From Achatina immaculata (taxonomy: Eukaryota > Mollusca > Gastropoda > Stylommatophora > Achatinidae): a DNA stretch of 64,000 bases. Location of the stretch: contig CM019696.1 of NCBI GenBank assembly GCA_009760885.1, positions 47,872,017 through 47,936,016 on the forward strand. The letters are read 5' to 3'. The position numbers were made by a program, and so were the translations under genes. Under the pieces are notes generated by a model. That model did no database searches and had not been told where the DNA came from. It saw nothing but the letters and a program-made list of their open reading frames with translations. Below, one piece after another: positions 56,935 through 64,000 of the stretch (position 1 is the first letter of the stretch; each line of letters starts with the position of its first letter).

Positions 56935-58492
56935 ATGGCAGTTTCCTCTTTTCCTCTCGGATAAGTTTTGATATTGATACACAAGAATGGCAGTTTCCTC
57001 TTTTCCTCTCAGATAAGTTTTGATACTGATACACAAGAATGGCAGTTTCATCTTTTCCTCTCAGATAAGTTTTGATACTGATACACAAGAATGGCAGTTT
57101 CATCTTTTCCTCTCAGATAAGTTTTGATACTGATACACAAGAATGGCAGTTTCCGCTTTTCCTCTCAGATAAGTTTTGATATTGATACACGAGAATGGCA
57201 GTTTCATCTTATCCTCTCAGATAAGTTTTGATATTGATATACGAGAATGGCAGTTTCATCTTTTCCTCTCAGATAAGTTTTGATATTGATACACGAGAAT
57301 GGCAGTTTCCTCTTTTCCTCTCAGATAAGTTTTTATATTGATACACAAGAATGGCAGTTTCCTCTTTTCCTCTCAGACAAGTTTTGATACTGATACACAA
57401 GAATGGCAGTTTCCTCTTTTCCTCTCATATAAGTTTTGATATTGATACACAAGAATGGCAGTTTCCTCTTGTCCTCTCAGATAAGTTTTGATACTGATAC
57501 ACAAGAATGCCAGTTTTCTCTTTTCCTCTCAGATAAGTTTTGATATTGATATACGAGAATGGCAGTTTCCTCTTTTCCTCTCAGATAAGTTTTGATACTG
57601 GTACACGAGAATGGCAGTTTCCTCTTTTCCTCTCAGATAAGTTTTGATACTGATACACAAGAATGGCAGTTGCTTCTTTTCCTCTCAGATAAGTTTTGAT
57701 ATTGATATACGAGAATGGCAGTTTCATCTTTTCCTCTCAGATAAGTTTTGATATTGATATACGAGAATGGCAGTTTCATCTTTTAATCTCAGATAAGTTT
57801 TGATATTGATATACGAGAATGGCAGTTTCATCTTTTACTCTCAGATAAGTTTTGATATTGATACACAAGAATGGCAGTTTCATCTTTTCCTCTCAGATAA
57901 ATTTTGATATTCATACACAAGAATGGCAGTTTCCTCTTTTCCTCTCAGATAAGTTTTTATATTGATACACGAGAATGGCAGTTTCCTCTTTTCCTCTCAG
58001 ATAAGTTTTGATACTGATACACGAGAATGGCAGTTTTCTCTTTTCCTCTCAGATAAGTTTTGATATTGATACACAAGAATGGCAGTTTCCTCTTTTCCTC
58101 TCAGATAAGTTTTGATATTGATACACAAGAATGGCAGTTTCCTCTTTTCCTCTCAGATAAGTTTTGATACTGATACACAAGAATGGCAGTTTCCTCTTTT
58201 CCTCTCAGATAAGTTTTTATATTGATACACGAGAATGGCAGTTTCCTCTTTTCCTCTCAGATAAGTTTTGATATTGATACACGAGAATGGCAGTTTCCTC
58301 TTTTCCTCTCAGATAAGTTTTGATATTGATACACAAGAATGGCAGTTTCCTCTTTTCCTCTCAGATAAGTTTTGATATTGATACACAAGAATGGCAGTTT
58401 CCTCTTTTCTTCTCAGATAAGTTTTGATATTGATACACAAGAATGGTAGTTGCTTCTTTTCTTCTCAGATAATCTTTTCTTATATTGATACA
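56935..58492. repeat. 52-bp minisatellite, about 30 copies
   Basis: Same unit as 55008-55735. Its right-hand half repeats the exact variant order of that array, showing it was copied as part of the segmental duplication and then expanded at its left. Confidence 0.95.
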
Positions 58493-58852
58493 TAAGTTCT
58501 CCGAGAGGGATTCTAAATGCTGATGCAAGACTTGTCCCACATCATTCTCTTTTGTTTACCTCGTTCAGTTTTAATACACAGTAGGTCACACTACCACAAC
58601 ACGATGCAATACAACAGAGAAACCCTGTGGGGCTCATATAAATCCTCCTGCGGGGCCCCGTCATTTGGGCCCGTGAACAAATGACAGCTGCAGAAGTTGC
58701 TATGCATTCTTTTCTTGTTAAGTTTGCCTGGTGTCTGATTTATTCCATCATAACAGAACTAGTGCAGCGACAAGCACTGCCATTGCCACGTATTTGACAC
58801 AGCGACACAAGTCTCCGCGTGCGTGCGTGTGTGTGTGTGTGTGTGTGAACAA

Positions 58853-58922
58853 AGTTCCAGCTGTTTATTTAGAAAGCGCGCGCGTGACGTCACGTGCGCG
58901 TGGACGAGGTCTCTGTGACGAA
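58853..58922 (+). promoter_or_regulatory. CpG-rich CRE-containing promoter-like region, copy 2
   Basis: TGACGTCA at 58885-58892 and again at 58936-58943, same arrangement as copy 1, and nearer to the large exon. Confidence 0.5.
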
Positions 58923-59055
58923 ATGTGCGTTCTTGTGACGTCATCATGCACTAGTGACGGTTTTCCGCTCTTGTCACAAACAGGACCAGATATCGCAGCC
59001 TCTGTAGTGTTCCCAACAACACATTTTGTTTTTAACCCTACAAGCTCTTTGAATG
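58923..59055 (+). CDS. Upstream exon of the large zinc-finger-like gene, copy 2 (proximal)
   Basis: Identical reading to copy 1. The end AAT G joins GT CGT AAT at 60499 to read SSLNGRNIMNTG without a break, across a 1443-bp intron with GTGAGA donor and TGTTTTAG acceptor. A minimal acceptor-bounded form would be 58984-59055 (72 nt, phase 1-1). Confidence 0.6.
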
Positions 59056-59417
59056 GTGAGATTTATATCTGTAAGATGTAATATTAAATGTCGTTTCCCA
59101 AAAATATTAACTTGAATCTTACGGTTCCTTATTTTGATTATTTAATTGTAAGAACGAAAATGGTTGTGCAGTCGCTTGCAGGGCTGGTGTATCATGGGTA
59201 GACAAGATCTGGTCCTTTGATGACAAGCTACATCATTACTTCACCTTGACTAACACTTTAGGATTGGCTTGTATTTATTTTTTTTTTGTAACAGAGTCAA
59301 CCAGGTTGTCTGTTCTTGAAAATACTTTGGGAATGTAAACTTCTTCTTCGTTCGCAGGGAATGTAAACAAAGCCACGGTTACCAAATCCTTTCCTGATTT
59401 CATGCTTAAAGTTCCTT

Positions 59418-59985
59418 TCTCTCTCTCTCCTTCTGTCTTTCTTTCTTTCTATCTCTCTCTCTCAGTCTATCTCTATCTGTCTCTGTCTCTCTCTGCCTTT
59501 CTTTCTCTGTCTGTCTCACGCTCTCTCACGATATCTCTCTATTTCACTCTCTCTCACGCTCTCTCTCACGCTCTCTCTCACGCTCTCTCTCTCTCTCTAT
59601 TTCACTCTCTCTCACGCTCTCTCTCACTCTCTCTCACGCTCTCTCTCACTCTCTCTCTCATGCTCTCTCATTCTCTCTTTCACAAGCTCTCTCTCACACG
59701 CACTCTTTCGCGCTCTTCTCACTCTCTCTCATGCTCTCTCATTCTCTTTCTCATACGTTCTCTCTCACTCTCTCTCTCATGCTCTCTCATTCTATCTCAC
59801 ACGCTCTCTCTCACACACACTCTCTCGCGCTCTCTCTCACTCTCTTTCACGCTCCCTCTCTCTCACTCTCTCTCTCTCACGCTTCCTCTCTTACTCTCTC
59901 TCACGCTTTCTCAGTCTCTGTCTCACTCTCTCATGCTCTCTCTGTCTCTCTCACTCTCTCTCTCTCACACACTTACACACATACA
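59418..59985. repeat. CT-rich microsatellite array, copy 2 (full length)
   Basis: (CT)n with CTCACG, CTCATG and CTCACAC interruptions, continuing about 290 bp beyond the point where copy 1 is cut. Open frames of up to 215 codons are composition artefacts. Confidence 0.92.
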
Positions 59986-60498
59986 CACACTGTATCTGTG
60001 CCCATCATTTCCCTATTGCGGAGGTTTTTTTAAAAATTTGGCGCCTTAAAAAGGATAAGAAAGGGCGTGGGCCCTTCATTAAAAAAAAAAAAAAGATAAA
60101 TACAACCCAAATGATGGTAATTTTTTTTTAATTGAACCAATCCATTTTCTGGTCCATGGGCCTTAAAAAATATTTCCGTGGAACCTCTGGAGGTCTATAG
60201 ACTCCTGATTAAGGACCACTGTTCTTGTTAATGTTGGAGTCTTGTCGTGAGATGGCAACCCTCCGAGTCACAATACCCACACTTCCGGCAAGGGCATATA
60301 ACTTCCTATCGAGGTATTTGTCCTGTGAGGTTTGCTTTCGATAAACGAGAAAAGACTGCAGTGTGTAGCATCTCCGAAAATATTTTTCTTTACAATGTGT
60401 TCGAATTATTTGAAAGTCATAAACTTCTTACAATAATCATATACGTGTCTCCTCTTTTGCCTCGTCCACAATACACTTGACACTTTTTGTTGTTTTAG
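59986..60498. other. Intron remainder with transposon-like end
   Basis: Contains A and T homopolymers near 60080 and 60122. A GGACCACTG at about 60212-60220 resembles the end of a hAT-like element (weak). Ends in the acceptor GTTGTTTTAG. Confidence 0.5.
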
Positions 60499-63400
60499 GT
60501 CGTAATATCATGAATACTGGGACCACATTATCAGGGTCAAATAGACTGGTCTCTAGAGAAATGGAAGCTGTAAATTACGATGCAGTAACAAGTCACAGAC
60601 TAGAGCTGAATCAAACCAGTCTTTGTTCGCCTAATAATAACAAAGAGACATTGCTTTACTATGCAAGAGGCAGTTCAAAAGCTGAAATCATTAATGTGAT
60701 CCCGGAACAGTTAGGAGCATGCATTGTGGCAGACGAGACAGAAGAGGCCACAGATAAGGAATCAAGTTCCAGGAATTATCGTGTCAAACGAGCGAGGAAG
60801 TTGTTGGATGAGGTTTCTGATTCTCGTAAAGAGAGCTGCAGAACTGATCTGATAAACCATCACAGATCATTCCCTGCAGAGGCAGAACTTAAATGTGAAA
60901 ATAATGATGTTAGTACCGCCCTGTTTCAAACCTCCACTTACAAAATGACAGGTGGAAACTCAGACCACGCCCATCGTGATACACGAACACATTCTCCGGT
61001 GTTTCTGCAATATGAAGAAGCCAAAGGATTTTGTAACATGACACACGCTGACGGGGATCCCACCATAGGGGAAAGAGAGCTTCTGCTAGCTAAACAAGAT
61101 GAGGACGGAAAACACAAACATTGCTCCTTCTTGGAAGACACAACATCTTTATCCAGTATAGGCAAGTTCAGTCTGGATAATAATAGTCATCCACCTGGAA
61201 CAGCAACAAGAACATCGGCTGCTGCCCTGGGTGGAAGTTACAGAATACAAAACTTACTCCAAGACAGGAAGGATATTCATACAGGAGATATTTACACACA
61301 GCACAAGTACATTGGTTCAGAGTATCAAGAAGAAGTTCTAGATCTTTCTGGACGCAGCGCAAACAAAAAGAGTTCTAGTTCATCAGAGAAAACCACGGCT
61401 TCTGGAGACCGCGAGGACCTTCTCGCCACTTTTGGAACCAGCAGCAGCAGCAGCAGCATAACACCATACTACAGTCAAGCGCCATCGTTTCCCTTAACTT
61501 CACTTTTCAGTGAGCACAACATAATACCCAACTCCAGAAATGAAACTTCCGACTTAAAGAAGTTCCCATGGGAGAAGGTGTCACAAACATCTTCCTGTAC
61601 CAATCTTCCCACAGTTAAAAGACCAGTTCCTCTGTATCCAGTATTTGCGCATCCACCACTGACTCACAATCCACAATCCTTCCTGAACAATACCACCCAC
61701 CATCAGGCCTCTGATATTCGTTACAAAACTCACTCGCTTAGCGATTACTCGTACCCATATCGCCAAAATTACCATAGATCTCCGTATGTGGGGGTTGGTT
61801 TCGATACTCATCCTTATGGAATGTTACATGACATGAGCGTTAAAAGCACCGTGGAGCAGTCTGTATCGGAATCGAACATCCATGACAGAAATGCTTACAC
61901 AGAATCTGTTACACCTACAGCCTCAACTTCATCAGGTTCTTCTAAGCTGTCTCCGTCACTCTGGTTTCCAGGCACGCTACCTACATCGTTTTGTGGACAA
62001 AGCCAGCAAGACGCTTTTCTCTGGAGACCTCCAATGAATTCTGGGTCTAGAAGCTCTGTTCCTTGTGGCAGCTACGAATGTCAAGGTTATATGGATTTAC
62101 AAGACAGACTGCATCATCCACATTCTTGGATACTTCCTTCTAACAAAAGCCAGTGTGTGAGCATTGACAGCAGTCTTACCACTAATCCGTATACTTGGTC
62201 AAATTCTCGCATCTTGGAGAGTTTTTCTTACGGCAGACTTCCCAATAGTACTAAAGATGAGTTCAATGAAATGAAATCTCTCACGCGAAACCATCACCTT
62301 TACGCTCCAGACATGAAAGCTACATCCGCTGACCAACAAGGAAAAAAAAACTCTCTCGTACAACGGAATTCCTCTTCGACAGCTTTCAAACCGCCAAACG
62401 CTGCCGTTGAATTAAACAATTCACAAAACATGTTATGGGATACAATAAACTCTGAGCCTAAACTACCCTCCACAACCCCAGCGACGCACGAGGTGAACAT
62501 GTCTAAAATAAACCTAAATCATACCACGGAAAAGGATAGATTCACTTTCACTTCGCCGAGTAATAAAATGAATCTGTCCCTAGATCAATGCAGGCCTGAC
62601 CATGTTGACACATACATTCACCCTGAGTTTTGTGGTACCTCTGGCACATTTAGTAGAAATTCTCTAATCCTTGAGGCAACAAATAACAACAGAAGTCCTC
62701 TCATGAACATGTTGCCGAGATCACACAAATATTACAGCATCTCCCCTAGAAACACATTTGAAAATTTACAGCATAAAAACTTTGGCAGTGATGATAGTTT
62801 TTCTGCTGTTGAGAATAAGATCAACAGCCTCGTACATGACTTGTCCAACATGGGGAGTAATGACTGCTTCAGTTATGGACGAAATGAGGACTGTGTTTTA
62901 AGCAACGTTTTCGCCTCTGATATTAAAAGTGGGTTTTCAGAAAGTGAATCTAATAACAGTACAAGTGATCATTTACGAAGCGAATCTAATAACAGTACAA
63001 GTGATCATTTACGAAGCGAATCTGATAAAAGTACAGGTAGATATTTATCACTCCAGAAATCTTTTGATCTGCCACCTGGAATGAATTCAAAATCTGCCAA
63101 ATCGACTGATTTCCTTTCTTGGGGTGAGTATGTGACTGATGCTACAAGCTCTAGTGAGAACAGTTGCCCGTGCGTTTTGAGACAGAAATTTTCATCACAG
63201 GCAAGACAAAAGGTCGATCTCACTTCAGCTCAAAAAGCCCAACAGGATCAAACTAACATCAGGAGCATCTCCGCGCTCGCTGACGAGGGACACATCAGAC
63301 AAGTTCCAGAGAGTGTACGTTGTCCTGCCACATGCTGCTGGCTGAAGGAGCAGTCTAAACAACTTGCAACATTCTTTCGTGGCAATGTCGTTGCTGCAGA

Positions 63401-64000
63401 AGAGGGTAAATTCTTGCAAACAGAAACATGCAGTGACAAATCAACAACTAACACAGCTCATGAAACTCACGTTAAAGCAATCACAGAAAGTCTTCTTGCT
63501 GGCGACAGTTGTGACCCAGCTCCAAAGAAAGATTCCCTGTTTAACTGCAAAGCATGCAGCTCAAACTTCCATTCATTTTCGGAACTACTGCAGCATCAAA
63601 GTGTTGGCTGCGAACCCCTGCGGACTGGGCTAATTCCAGGCCACGTTACTGAGTGTGTTGGCAACTACATGAGACATGATTCTGCCTGGGCAGAGGGCAG
63701 ATGTCAGTGTACTCCGTGCCCGATGTGTAAGGGAATATTTGGCTCCAAGTTTCGAGTGTACTCTCACATCCAGCGTGGGTGTTACAGGGAGAGGAGCATG
63801 CAGTGCAGGCCAGAGTTTTTCGAAATGAGCGACGAAAATTATGTTTATACGGAATCTGAAAAGCCAAATGAAAGTAGCAAACTCCAGTGCTGCATTTATA
63901 GATCTGAGGCTAAGAAAATTGACGATGTTGCAAAAAAAGATTTCAACAATCCAAAACGGCATAGACAATGCCCATGTTCTCCATCAAAGATGAAACACAC
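60499..64000 (+). CDS. Large exon of a Ser/Asn-rich zinc-finger-like regulator, partial
   Basis: Open for 3.5 kb to the window edge, over 1160 residues; first internal ATG at 60510. Numbering from that Met: EEVLDLSG at 274-281 contains VLDLS, a possible CtBP-binding PxDLS variant; six Ser (AGC codons 61440-61457); aromatic and Pro-rich low-complexity middle; a 36-bp internal duplication giving SESNNSTSDHLR twice (62946-63017). Near the end are two C2HC finger-like motifs: CKACSSNFHSFSELLQHQ then GC (first Cys codon at 63546), and CPMCKGIFGSKFRVYSHIQR then GC (first Cys codon at 63717). Both have C-x2-C-x12-H spacing but a terminal Cys in place of the second His. Probably nuclear and regulatory (inference). 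Minus-strand frames opposite are shadows. Confidence 0.88.

Larger units (their letters stand above)
55008..59690. repeat. Tandem segmental duplication, period about 2753 bp
   Basis: 55736-56940 equals 58491-59693 almost exactly; the offset is 2755 before and 2753 after a (TG)n tract that differs by one dinucleotide. Each copy carries 52-bp array, promoter-like region, exon and CT array. The junction at 56932-56938 uses the CACAAG string shared by the CT array and the 52-bp unit. Confidence 0.95.

Noticed and set aside
60938..63968. Several minus-strand frames of 60 to 112 codons opposite the large exon
   Set aside because: Shadows of the plus-strand coding frame; no domains or splice signals.

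Overview
This is eukaryotic, almost certainly metazoan, genomic DNA. Exons are short and flanked by GT/AG splice signals. Protein families are animal-type (ankyrin repeats, C2H2 zinc-finger tandem). There are several families of 5'-truncated non-LTR retrotransposons (LINEs), tRNA-derived SINEs, and many minisatellites and microsatellites. The LINE C-termini and the RNase H domain resemble elements common in molluscs, so a marine gastropod or other lophotrochozoan is my best guess (inference, low certainty). One assembly gap of 100 N lies at 17458-17557. Roughly a quarter of the window is tandem repeat, and most long open frames are artefacts of those repeats. || Layout. 1-406 (-): exon of an ankyrin-repeat gene running off the left edge. 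0.7-16.5 kb: intergenic or intronic DNA with LINE remnants (an RTE-like reverse transcriptase at 3.9-5.5 kb, an RNase H domain at 5.65-6.29 kb, further fragments at 7.6, 9.6, 10.1, 13.6-14.4 and 14.6-15.2 kb) and arrays of 48, 27, 44, 23, 45 and 44 bp units. 16.5-22.8 kb: non-coding DNA, the gap, one SINE and a 22-bp array. 22.8-31.3 kb (+): a compact three-exon gene for an apparently single-pass membrane protein of 149 residues; its 7.1-kb first intron is largely tandem arrays. 31.7-34.4 kb: a 53-bp array and AT-rich decayed repeats. 34.4-43.1 kb: two tandem copies of a block made of a 30-bp array, unique DNA, a 44-bp array and unique DNA. 44.4-47.5 kb (-): a zinc-finger exon preceded by a 1248-bp tandem duplication of a helical, non-finger exon. 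48.1-49.2 kb: GT/GA-rich array. 49.6-55.0 kb: three copies of a 1.8-kb segment. 55.0-59.7 kb: two copies of a module made of a 52-bp array, a CRE-bearing promoter-like region, an exon and a CT array. 60.5-64.0 kb (+): a very large open exon of a Ser/Asn-rich zinc-finger-like protein that runs off the right edge. || The main biological results are two gene models in which reading frame and splice phase agree across exons. The first is the small membrane protein. The second is the large zinc-finger-like protein, whose upstream exon, with two perfect TGACGTCA palindromes, has been duplicated in phase. Local architecture is dominated by nested segmental duplications whose ends lie in or next to minisatellites.
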